Assembly (NCBI RefSeq): GCF_022811725.1
Contig: NZ_CP094527.1
Location: 2,232,001-2,296,000, forward strand
DNA length: 64,000 nucleotides
Direction: 5' to 3'
Origin: Mucilaginibacter sp. SMC90
Lineage (GTDB): Bacteria > Bacteroidota > Bacteroidia > Sphingobacteriales > Sphingobacteriaceae
The notes beneath the pieces are model-generated. The model had not been told where the DNA came from. It worked only from the letters and a program-made list of their open reading frames with translations, and ran no database searches. Shown here one piece after another: positions 41,380 through 48,667 of this stretch. Positions within the stretch are counted from its first letter, which is position 1. The number at the start of each line of letters is the position of its first letter. Made by a program: the position numbers and the translations under genes.

Positions 41380-44199
41380 TCAAAAAATCATAGCACTTTT
41401 TTGTTGCAGGAAAAAGCGTTTTTTTCTATCCATACGATACAGTTCGTAAATAACAAATTCGTGTAAACGCTGATTTGCGTTAAATAGCCTGTTGATGTGC
41501 ATATGCATAAGGTCAACCAATAATTTAGGTCTGTCATGAACGGGGCAAATGTCAAGGATTCCGACCATTGATTTTTGCAAATCCAGATGTAGCCGTAAAG
41601 CATTTTTCGACAAATCAGGAACTGGTTGCCGTACAAAGTCTTTGTACATTAAATTAATCTTTTTCAAGCTCTCCTTATTTAACCGGTGCTCTGATTTTAA
41701 ACTCCCGGAAACTATTTTAATGATCACATTGATATCCTTTGTGGCAATGACCTGACTTTCGTAGACATGATCTAAGATAGCCATGCTAAGCCGGTATTTT
41801 GCAAAATCAGGAAGCATGTTTTTAAGCATGTTTAAAACAAAGATGCTGTCTTTATGAAAATGGCCTTCTACCTTTTGCATAAGCTGCCCGGAATACCGGT
41901 GTACTTCTTTTTTATAAGTACAAAGCCTGATATCGTTAACTTTACCCGTTTCAAGATCGTCACTTAATAGCGCTGTAAGCCTATTTACAATGTCATATCC
42001 ATTGGAGGGGTCTTTAAGTTGTAAACGCAACCTGATGTGGTCGCCATTTTCGTTGTACCGGATAAAGAACCACTTTAAAAAGGAAGCCTTATGTAATTGT
42101 AGGTATTTACTGATTTTAGTGGTCAATAATTCATCTGCATGTACGGGCGTACCATAGATTTCGAAATAAAGCCAATCTTTGCCAGGAGCCACCCATTGTT
42201 TTTTTTCGAGTTTATAGGATTGTGTAATAATTGATGGTAATGCCCCGGCAATCTGATTTTTGTGGGTCAGCGTAATAATGAGCTGAGGTAAAAGAGGCTG
42301 ATTGCCTGAATTGTAAAAAGCCGCTTTTTTCGGTAGATAGGCTTCTTCAATATAAACTTCTTGTTCCTGTCCCAATAACGAAAGTAGTATGCTTACGTCC
42401 TGCTTCTGGTGAATATCGAGAAAAAGCATCATGTCACTTTTGCCGGCCTTAATGTATCGACAGGATACGTTTGCCGCTAAATAACGTAATAATTTCTCGT
42501 ATTTATCCTCCCATGATTCGGTTCCCATTAGTAAATTTTGTTTAAGCAACCATATCGCGGGGGCAACAATAATGTTTTTAAATTGGATACGCGGGTAAAA
42601 GGATAAACCTGAAACATATTCGGATGGCCTGAAAAGGAGATTGCCCTGAAATCCCTGTGATTGTATATCCATTAAAAGGCGGAACAATGGCAAATCAGAG
42701 CGCCTATAATTATATGCAGATGCAAACCTCGGAACCACTCTCTTATCAAGCGATCTGGACCGGAGTATAACTTCTCCCTGTTGAACACTTATAAATAGGT
42801 CATTTGCACAGAGTGGAACGTCTGATGTATCATAATTGAGGATATTAAATTGATAGTCGTAAAAGGATGGCCGCCGGTTAATATTGTCAACGCGGTCTTC
42901 TTTGGTATAACCTACATCGAAAAATAATACGCACGGATTACTATCCTGTTCGAGTGAGGCCACTTCTTTGCAATGTTCGTAAATAGGCCGGATGCTTCCT
43001 GCAAAACGGCCTAATAGTGCATTTGCCGTTATCCCACCTAATGATTGAAGCATGATTTCATCATCCACAGGGACACATATTGCTTGTATACTGTTCGGCA
43101 ACAAAACTTCTCTTGTTGGTTCTTTAGTGTTTATTTCCTCTAAATCGATATGTCCTTTGTTCAGTGTTTTTTCTACAATGAGTTTATAAATCACATCTTT
43201 GAAGTTTCCATTGACGGCTGGATTGTCCTTAATATTTGTTTGTGGCAAAAGTTCAATGATCCGATTTTCGTCCATATGTGATTCCATATCGCCATATCCA
43301 ACACCCGCTTCCGGATCGAGCGCAATCATCAGGGGAATTTCCGCTAATTCAAATTTTTTTATAAACCGGTTCTTAAATTCTGATAGTTCATTGTTTTTAC
43401 CTACATCAAGTATTTGCTGCATTTTCAAAACCAACTCAGGCAGGTGTCGAAAGTTCTTTTGATCCAATTGTCCTGATAAGGAATTGCTTTCTGAAATAAG
43501 ATATTGCTTATTATCTTTAGCAGTTTGCAAACCCATCCTCGAAAAGAAATCCTGACCTATAATATTTACATGATTGGAAGTAATGAGCAGTTGAATGTCC
43601 AACAAGTCTTCCAGGTACTCAATTAACATTTTCGGGTTAATATTCAATAATCCGGAAAGCTCTTCGAAGCTCCGGGGAGAAGTACAGCTGTCTAAAATAT
43701 TGATGATGGTTTTATCAAACTTTACAGCGGAGATATGAAAATCGCTCCCTGACTTCTGGATAAAACGGATTTCTGCCCCCACAATATAAAAAGTAGTGTT
43801 CGCAAAAAATAAAACATTGCATTCAATCTGTTTTTTCAACGGTATATGCATCGCTGGTCGAACGGACCAGTCTGCATATGAATGTATTTTAAAGCTGTCC
43901 TTTAAAATAATAGCTGCACTATTATTCCAACTCATGGAGGTAACGCCTACACCTGAAAAATGGGCAAAAGGCGTACTCCTGTAAGTAGCCCTGATGTAAT
44001 ATTTCCTTGCCGTGAGTTGTATTTTGGGGTCACTGTTCATTAATTCTGCAAAACTCATTGTCGCGACGATCCCGAAAAACTCCGGGGAAGAGGTTTTGAT
44101 ACATTCTTTTAAAGCATCCCAATTCTCTGCCATAGATTGCTGATAGGAAAATCGTGGAACCCTGAAAATTACGGTTGGATGTAAAACTGGCTTGATCAT
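41380..44199 (-). CDS. LanB-type lanthipeptide dehydratase with fused SpaB_C elimination domain
   Basis: 939 residues from ATG 44199 (an earlier ATG at 44223 has no ribosome site; AGGAG lies upstream of 44199). The N-terminal part shows the Lant_dehydr_N pattern (VIFRVPRFSYQQSMAEN; KYYIRATYRSTPFAHFSGVGV, close to the usual R-x-S/T-P-F-G-x-F). The C-terminal about 290 residues are the SpaB_C / thiopeptide-type domain (WLYFEIYGTPVHADELL; FLKWFFIRYNENGDHIRLRLQ). Such enzymes use Glu-tRNA to glutamylate Ser/Thr, then eliminate glutamate to give dehydro residues. No LanC cyclase is seen in the window. The likely substrate is the 45-residue peptide at 39343. Confidence 0.85.
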   Translation of the reverse strand: MIKPVLHPTVIFRVPRFSYQQSMAENWDALKECIKTSSPEFFGIVATMSFAELMNSDPKIQLTARKYYIRATYRSTPFAHFSGVGVTSMSWNNSAAIILKDSFKIHSYADWSVRPAMHIPLKKQIECNVLFFANTTFYIVGAEIRFIQKSGSDFHISAVKFDKTIINILDSCTSPRSFEELSGLLNINPKMLIEYLEDLLDIQLLITSNHVNIIGQDFFSRMGLQTAKDNKQYLISESNSLSGQLDQKNFRHLPELVLKMQQILDVGKNNELSEFKNRFIKKFELAEIPLMIALDPEAGVGYGDMESHMDENRIIELLPQTNIKDNPAVNGNFKDVIYKLIVEKTLNKGHIDLEEINTKEPTREVLLPNSIQAICVPVDDEIMLQSLGGITANALLGRFAGSIRPIYEHCKEVASLEQDSNPCVLFFDVGYTKEDRVDNINRRPSFYDYQFNILNYDTSDVPLCANDLFISVQQGEVILRSRSLDKRVVPRFASAYNYRRSDLPLFRLLMDIQSQGFQGNLLFRPSEYVSGLSFYPRIQFKNIIVAPAIWLLKQNLLMGTESWEDKYEKLLRYLAANVSCRYIKAGKSDMMLFLDIHQKQDVSILLSLLGQEQEVYIEEAYLPKKAAFYNSGNQPLLPQLIITLTHKNQIAGALPSIITQSYKLEKKQWVAPGKDWLYFEIYGTPVHADELLTTKISKYLQLHKASFLKWFFIRYNENGDHIRLRLQLKDPSNGYDIVNRLTALLSDDLETGKVNDIRLCTYKKEVHRYSGQLMQKVEGHFHKDSIFVLNMLKNMLPDFAKYRLSMAILDHVYESQVIATKDINVIIKIVSGSLKSEHRLNKESLKKINLMYKDFVRQPVPDLSKNALRLHLDLQKSMVGILDICPVHDRPKLLVDLMHMHINRLFNANQRLHEFVIYELYRMDRKKRFFLQQKSAMIF

Positions 44200-44251
44200 T
44201 ACTTTTGTTAGATCTCCTAACATCGGCAATAATGAAAAATGGTAAAAATAA

Positions 44252-44283
44252 ATGTCGTATACTATCTGTTTTTTGGCGTAAGC
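44252..44283. promoter_or_regulatory. 32-bp element upstream of the dehydratase gene (copy 2)
   Basis: Near copy of 39561-39592 (27 of 32 identical). Its right end lies 53 bases upstream of the 44199 start, in the same orientation relative to the gene as copy 1 has relative to the peptide gene. This points to joint control of peptide and dehydratase. Confidence 0.62.
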
Positions 44284-44741
44284 CCGCTATTTGATTGCGT
44301 ATACTTAAAATTCAGGGCTTCCAACATTACTATTCAGCTTCGTTTTCAATGTCCGCTTTATAAAAAAGGCGTGTTTGAACACGGATCATATGGATTGATT
44401 AACAGCGAATTCGCCTACATTTATGTGTGTTGCTTTTATAACATACAGCTAAAATAATATTAAAGTTATTTTAAAATAGTATTGCATTTCATTTATAATG
44501 GTGATTCACGCTTTACCTTTACCACGACCAAAATTTAACAGGTAGTAAATGAATCCTTAAATCTTGCACTCCTAAAATACTTCGCGTCCTAATGAAGTAC
44601 TTCGGCTGCAAATTATCCTGCTTCAGCCTTTTATGACCCTTTTTCATGAATCCCTATCTCAAAAGTGCCTTTATTTTTGTCCTGTTCGATTGCAATTAGA
44701 ACTGGATTAAAGCTTAACATTTATCAAGAGAAGAAAGACTT
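44284..44741. other. A+T-rich non-coding stretch before rteC
   Basis: A 72-codon open frame on the plus strand passes through this stretch and through the repeated element upstream, has no ribosome site and an unlikely composition, and is not accepted as a gene. The promoter of rteC should lie in the last about 100 bases. Confidence 0.4.
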
Positions 44742-45575
44742 ATGAAAAAATTTACAACTGAGCTTTTGGCCCGGATGCGTTTGGAACTACAACAGATCAG
44801 TGTAGGTACAGACGATAATCTTCAAATTGCAGAGCAATCTTATAATACCGTGGGTGCGCACATGCAGAAGCTAAAGGAATTTATATTAGACTATCAGTTT
44901 AAAAGCGCCGAAGAAGAAATTGAGTTTTTTAAGGAGATCAAACCCATGTTTCAAAAGGAGCTGATCTATTTTGATGAACTTCTCGCGTTAGAAAGTGATA
45001 AACCACTTGGGAGCCGTAAAAAGTTAAAGAACTATTACTCTGAATGCCTGGTTGCCGTTGAACATTTCTTTGCCCGCAACCATCATCTTTATAATTATTA
45101 CCGGACGGGAAAGGTCCATTCCGATGAAAGTTATTTTTTAAGAAATGGTAACGATACAGGACAACAACCCGTATATGCCCATGACCTTGACCGTAACTTT
45201 TCTACACCTTACAGCATCACCTTTAGTAAATTACAGGCATACGAGCAGCTTCGGGAATTTTTACTACGTGCAATAGAATTTAAGGAATCAGACCGGATAA
45301 GCGAACCGAGGAAAAAACAGACAAATATCACATGGACTGATTCAAATGCCGCCTTTATAGAACTGATGTTGGGCATCTATACCAAAGGCTCTATAAATTT
45401 TGGTCAGATTGCCTTCCTGAAATTCCTTTCTGCTGCCGAAGTCTTTTTCAACATCCGTGTTGGCAATCCCTTTCCTGTTATCAATAGCTTTGGCATACGC
45501 AAAAAAGGAAGGACACCCTATGTGGATGGTGTAAAACAATCCCTCGAAGATAAGTTCGACGAAAAAGATGAATAA
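44742..45575 (+). CDS. rteC: RteC-family regulator of ICE excision
   Basis: 277 residues, helical. It matches RteC of CTnDOT in length and in layout: an N-terminal helical domain (LRLELQQISVGTDD; KEIKPMFQKELIYFDELLA), a centre with EHFFARNHHLYNYYRTGK, and a C-terminal winged-helix-like part (WTDSNAAFIELMLGIYTKGSIN). In CTnDOT RteC activates the excision operon. RteA and RteB are not visible here; whether the element uses another signal is unknown. It stands between the RiPP-like cargo and the transfer operon. Confidence 0.85.
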   Translation: MKKFTTELLARMRLELQQISVGTDDNLQIAEQSYNTVGAHMQKLKEFILDYQFKSAEEEIEFFKEIKPMFQKELIYFDELLALESDKPLGSRKKLKNYYSECLVAVEHFFARNHHLYNYYRTGKVHSDESYFLRNGNDTGQQPVYAHDLDRNFSTPYSITFSKLQAYEQLREFLLRAIEFKESDRISEPRKKQTNITWTDSNAAFIELMLGIYTKGSINFGQIAFLKFLSAAEVFFNIRVGNPFPVINSFGIRKKGRTPYVDGVKQSLEDKFDEKDE

Positions 45576-45718
45576 AAATCATAATTGCAAATAAGAATTT
45601 TTAGGAGCTACTTGTGTTTAAAATAATTGATAGCATGACATTTGTCAAAATCCCATAAGGGCATTCGTTCATTGAAATTTAATGCTCTATGTTTATGGTA
45701 TCATCAATTAGAATTTTT

Positions 45719-45982
45719 ATGGAGCATTTTTCAGACAAACAACTGGCTAAGCTTTTAAAAATCCCGATTAGCGATTTCAGGATGCTAAAACACGGCCCAC
45801 TTTTAGAAGATCAGAGTGAACAAGGAGCTATTTTAGGCTACTTTATGCACATCAGCCCCGAAAATGCCCCGCAACTACTTGGGAAGATTGCATTAGGACA
45901 AACGAACTTTTTGTGGTTCAGCGCCCTTACCATCAAACGTCTACTCGACAAGGAGAAAAAGCCTTTGCGAAAAGTAGTTTAA
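45719..45982 (+). CDS. Small hypothetical protein
   Basis: 87 residues from ATG 45719 (MEHFSDKQLAKLLKIPISDF). Earlier in-frame ATGs give a strand-rich extension without a signal. The content is helical with a helix-turn-helix-like start (SDKQLAKLLKIPISDFRML) and a basic end, which suggests a DNA-binding or regulatory role. It is followed 27 bases later by a strong terminator. Not recognised. Confidence 0.6.
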   Translation: MEHFSDKQLAKLLKIPISDFRMLKHGPLLEDQSEQGAILGYFMHISPENAPQLLGKIALGQTNFLWFSALTIKRLLDKEKKPLRKVV

Positions 45983-46008
45983 ATCAGACCATCCATTTTA
46001 AAACAGAC

Positions 46009-46031
46009 ACGGCCTCCCATATGGGGGCCGT
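46009..46031 (+). terminator. Intrinsic terminator between the 45719 gene and the tra operon
   Basis: ACGGCCTCCCAT and ATGGGGGCCGT form an 11-12-bp stem with one wobble, and a run of seven T follows directly. Confidence 0.82.
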
Positions 46032-46426
46032 TTTTTTGTTTTACGGGTATAGCCGCAAATAGAAATTTTGCATGGTTCAATTTGCCGAATTTGCATCGGG
46101 GGTATCCATTAACTAAATCTTTGAGAAAAAAAGCGGCTAAACTATTTTTATAACGTTTCATAACGTTATAGTTTTTTTCAGGAAAATTCCTTAAACGTTT
46201 TCTATCCCTTCTCTTTCCCCAACTTCTTCATAATCAATAAGGATCAACATAGCAGGTACTTTCGACTGCTTCCATTGCCCTCAAAATTTACCTCGGACTT
46301 AACAAAAAATATTTTTTATAACCTTACTGGTAGTATAGAAAGCAGCAGTTAAATCCACCCCACATTTGCTTCAGAAACAAAGGGAAACGGTTTCCCGGAA
46401 GATTAAACAATTAAAAACGAAAAGCA
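46032..46426. promoter_or_regulatory. Upstream region of the transfer operon
   Basis: No gene is seen in about 395 bases. It holds several overlapping AACGTT palindromes (for example at about 46154-46168 AACGTTTCATAACGTT) and, near 46380, the A-rich leader before the first gene. As the whole tra operon reads from here, the main promoter and its control sites should lie here; exact sites are not assigned. Confidence 0.45.
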
Positions 46427-46876
46427 ATGTTGAAAGGAATTACCTGGGGCCAGTACCTGATAGCAGCAGTAGCAATTATGCTCTTATGGTACGCAATCAT
46501 CGCAGTACTCTATTACAGAAAAGAGATCAAGGCAATCTTTAAAGGTAAACTCAAACTGCCGGTGAAAAAAGAAAAACCGGAAGCCCTAACAGAAGAACGG
46601 GAAGAAGCCTATACCGATCCGGGTGAGGCGTTCGATGAACTGGAATCCATAGCAGAAGACATAAAAATATCCATACTGGAAAAGGCAGGCAAAGTGGCCG
46701 GCAAAGAAGAGCTTTTGGGGAAGCTCAAAGAACGACTGGCAAACTATGGCGGGTTACGCCAGCCTGCCTTCCGTATGGCTATGAATAATTTTATCATACA
46801 GCATTCAGAGGATATCTGCGGGGTTGCCTTTAGTGAACACGAACTCGACGAAGCATGGCAGGCGATAGCCCACTAA
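46427..46876 (+). CDS. First gene of the transfer operon: membrane-anchored hypothetical protein
   Basis: 149 residues. One transmembrane helix near the N-terminus (residues about 9-28, YLIAAVAIMLLWYAIIAVLYY), then a charged linker (KKEKPEALTEEREEAYTDPGE) and a helical soluble domain facing the cytoplasm. It is the kind of short protein found just ahead of traE in Bacteroidota conjugative elements. A role in the transfer apparatus is inferred from position only. Confidence 0.65.
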   Translation: MLKGITWGQYLIAAVAIMLLWYAIIAVLYYRKEIKAIFKGKLKLPVKKEKPEALTEEREEAYTDPGEAFDELESIAEDIKISILEKAGKVAGKEELLGKLKERLANYGGLRQPAFRMAMNNFIIQHSEDICGVAFSEHELDEAWQAIAH

Positions 46877-46984
46877 ATTACCGGCCGGTGCAGGTTGTTT
46901 TGAATGATACAGTGATTGAAGGAAGCACCGGCCATATTTCCCGCCCCCTGTCCTGACAGGCGGGGAGGCCGGAAATAAACAGAT

Positions 46985-47047
46985 TAAATACCGTGGGTGC
47001 CGTGAGTGGGCGATCGGATGTGGATGGAAGGCACCCATCGGTATTTA
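46985..47047 (+). promoter_or_regulatory. Long stem-loop ahead of traE
   Basis: Bases 46985-47001 and 47030-47047 are complementary over 17 pairs with one bulged base, including TAAATACCG/CGGTATTTA and TGGGTGCC/GGCACCCA; the loop is 28 bases. It lies 34 bases before traE, so it could set RNA stability or attenuation within the operon. A smaller hairpin (CCTGTC/GACAGG) precedes it at about 46940-46965. Confidence 0.55.
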
Positions 47048-47081
47048 CTTACCTGATTAGGAACAATAAAACATAGTGGAG

Positions 47082-47417
47082 ATGAGAAAAGTGAAGTTGG
47101 GGATTGAAAGACTATCCCGCAGGGCAAAATATGCCCTTATGTTAACGGCTGCCATAGGTATTTCAACCTATTGCAAAGCCCAGGATGGCAATAGCGGCAT
47201 TACGGCTGCAACAACGCAGGTACGCAGCTATTTTTCAACCGGCACAACGCTGATGTACGCCGTAGGCGCACTCGTGGGTTTGATCGGAGCGGTAAAGGTG
47301 TACCAGAAATGGAATGCGGGCGAACCGGATACGAGTAAAGTTGCCGCCGCCTGGTTTGGTAGCTGTATTTTCCTTGTAGTCGTGGCAGCAGTTTTAAAAG
47401 GCTTTTTCGGTTCCTGA
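47082..47417 (+). CDS. traE: Conjugative transfer protein TraE (DUF4134)
   Basis: 111 residues from ATG 47082 (GTG at 47076 is an alternative). Signal-like first helix (YALMLTAAIGISTYCKAQ), then the mature part GNSGITAATTQVRSYFSTGTTLMYAVGALVGLIGAVKVYQKW with two hydrophobic helices and a W-F-G-S-C second block. This is DUF4134, the TraE/VirB2-like pilin position of CTnDOT systems. The downstream gene starts 1 base after its stop. Confidence 0.88.
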   Translation: MRKVKLGIERLSRRAKYALMLTAAIGISTYCKAQDGNSGITAATTQVRSYFSTGTTLMYAVGALVGLIGAVKVYQKWNAGEPDTSKVAAAWFGSCIFLVVVAAVLKGFFGS

Positions 47418-47418
47418 T

Positions 47419-47856
47419 ATGGGCATGGAAAAGTACATGGGCTACCGCGCAAAAGCCGGGCAGCAGCAGATTCAAAAGGAACTGCCTACTATTAACATTG
47501 ATGGCACCTTATTTCTGGTAGATATTGACAAGCATGAGTTCCGGCAGGTAGATAATCCCTTTAACCGCATGAGCCTGGGTGATGTGCAGGAAGAAATGGG
47601 CTTTTCCCATTTCCTCTATGATACGACAACTAAAAATAAGTATCTGGGCAATTACGGGCCTGGAGATTCGATACCGGAACATGTACGTATCGTTCTCGTG
47701 CCACCCTTAAAGGATCTTGACCCCATTGGGCTTGCAAGGCGGCAAGGATTACCAGCCACTGAGCAAAGTGAACGCGCGAAGCAAGTGCAAAGCCTGACCA
47801 CGTTGGCCCCCAAAACGAAAGCAGATCGCAGTAAAAACAGCAGGAAAAGATTATAA
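47419..47856 (+). CDS. Hypothetical protein inside the transfer operon
   Basis: 145 residues, soluble. The sequence begins with LPTINIDGTLFLVDIDKHEF strands (an antirestriction or nuclease-inhibitor-like look is not supported), and ends basic (KTKADRSKNSRKRL). It starts 1 base after traE and ends 8 bases before the next gene, so it is cotranscribed with the transfer genes. I do not recognise its family; similar cytoplasmic proteins occur at this place in Sphingobacteriaceae ICEs. Confidence 0.6.
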   Translation: MGMEKYMGYRAKAGQQQIQKELPTINIDGTLFLVDIDKHEFRQVDNPFNRMSLGDVQEEMGFSHFLYDTTTKNKYLGNYGPGDSIPEHVRIVLVPPLKDLDPIGLARRQGLPATEQSERAKQVQSLTTLAPKTKADRSKNSRKRL

Positions 47857-47864
47857 AACTCAAA

Positions 47865-48305
47865 ATGGAAAGAGCTATGTACAATCTACTGATGGAAAAG
47901 CTACGCGCTTATATCCACGAAAACAACCCGGAACTCTTAGATGACCTTACTTCTCAGTGTAGGTGGTCAACATACCTCGAAGATAAGGTGAGCAAAGTAA
48001 TGCCGACTGTCTGCCGCTTGCTTGGGGAAGATAAGCCAAGCTACGCTATCGAGGAACTTGCCATGAACGAACTTACCGCTGATCTAAAGCCATCACGGTA
48101 TAATTTCTTGTCAAGGGTCGTAAAAGAGGACTTTCCAACGGAGCATGAAAGCCTTTGCAGGCGTGGTGTGATGCGCTATGAGACGATCAAACTCATAACG
48201 CTTTGCAAGGATGCGTTTGAAGCCTTTTCCTTTTCTGCTGAAAATGAAAATAACCCTTTGCTGCGCCACACCATCATTGTAAAAATCCATGAACATTTTA
48301 ATTAA
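47865..48305 (+). CDS. DUF1896-like hypothetical protein
   Basis: 146 residues, helical and soluble. LMEKLRAYIHENNPELLDDL, then YLEDKVSKVMPTVCRLLGEDKPSYAIEELAMNELT and LSRVVKEDFPTEHESLCRRGVMRYE are the features I associate with the DUF1896 family of Bacteroidota mobile elements. Family assignment is from memory. It lies between traE and traF in the operon, 5 bases before traF. No biochemical function is known. Confidence 0.65.
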   Translation: MERAMYNLLMEKLRAYIHENNPELLDDLTSQCRWSTYLEDKVSKVMPTVCRLLGEDKPSYAIEELAMNELTADLKPSRYNFLSRVVKEDFPTEHESLCRRGVMRYETIKLITLCKDAFEAFSFSAENENNPLLRHTIIVKIHEHFN

Positions 48306-48310
48306 GCAGT

Positions 48311-48643
48311 ATGGCAGGCAGTGTATATCAGATCAATAAAGGCATTAACCGCAGCATAGAGTTTAAGGGTCTCAAAGCTCAGTACATCTGGTACCTGGGT
48401 GGCGGGCTGCTTTGCCTGCTCATCCTCTTTGCAGTGATGTACATCCTTGGAGTGAGCCAGTACATCTGTATGGGCATTGTCCTCTTGTCCGGTTCCGGCC
48501 TGGTGTACAAGATATATGGCATGAGCAACAGGTACGGCGAACATGGCCTTATGAAAGAGCTGGCAAAACGCAGCGTACCCAAACTGATAAAGACCAATAG
48601 CAGAAAGGTTTTTATAAAACCGGAGCAATCAAAACAACAGTAA
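48311..48643 (+). CDS. traF: Conjugative transfer protein TraF (DUF4133)
   Basis: 110 residues. It opens with VYQINKGINRSIEFKGLKAQYIWYLGGG, the DUF4133 signature, followed by two adjacent transmembrane helices (LLCLLILFAVMYILGV; YICMGIVLLSGSGLVYKI) and a basic tail. It occupies the TraF/VirB3-like position directly before the traG ATPase gene. It would sit in the inner membrane as part of the channel base. Confidence 0.88.
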   Translation: MAGSVYQINKGINRSIEFKGLKAQYIWYLGGGLLCLLILFAVMYILGVSQYICMGIVLLSGSGLVYKIYGMSNRYGEHGLMKELAKRSVPKLIKTNSRKVFIKPEQSKQQ

Positions 48644-48667
48644 TTCACCCCTAAAGAACAGTAAAGC

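Noticed and set aside
44239..44457. 72-codon open frame upstream of the dehydratase gene (plus strand)
   Set aside because: It runs through the 32-bp regulatory element, has no ribosome site, and its aromatic/Cys-rich product looks non-coding.
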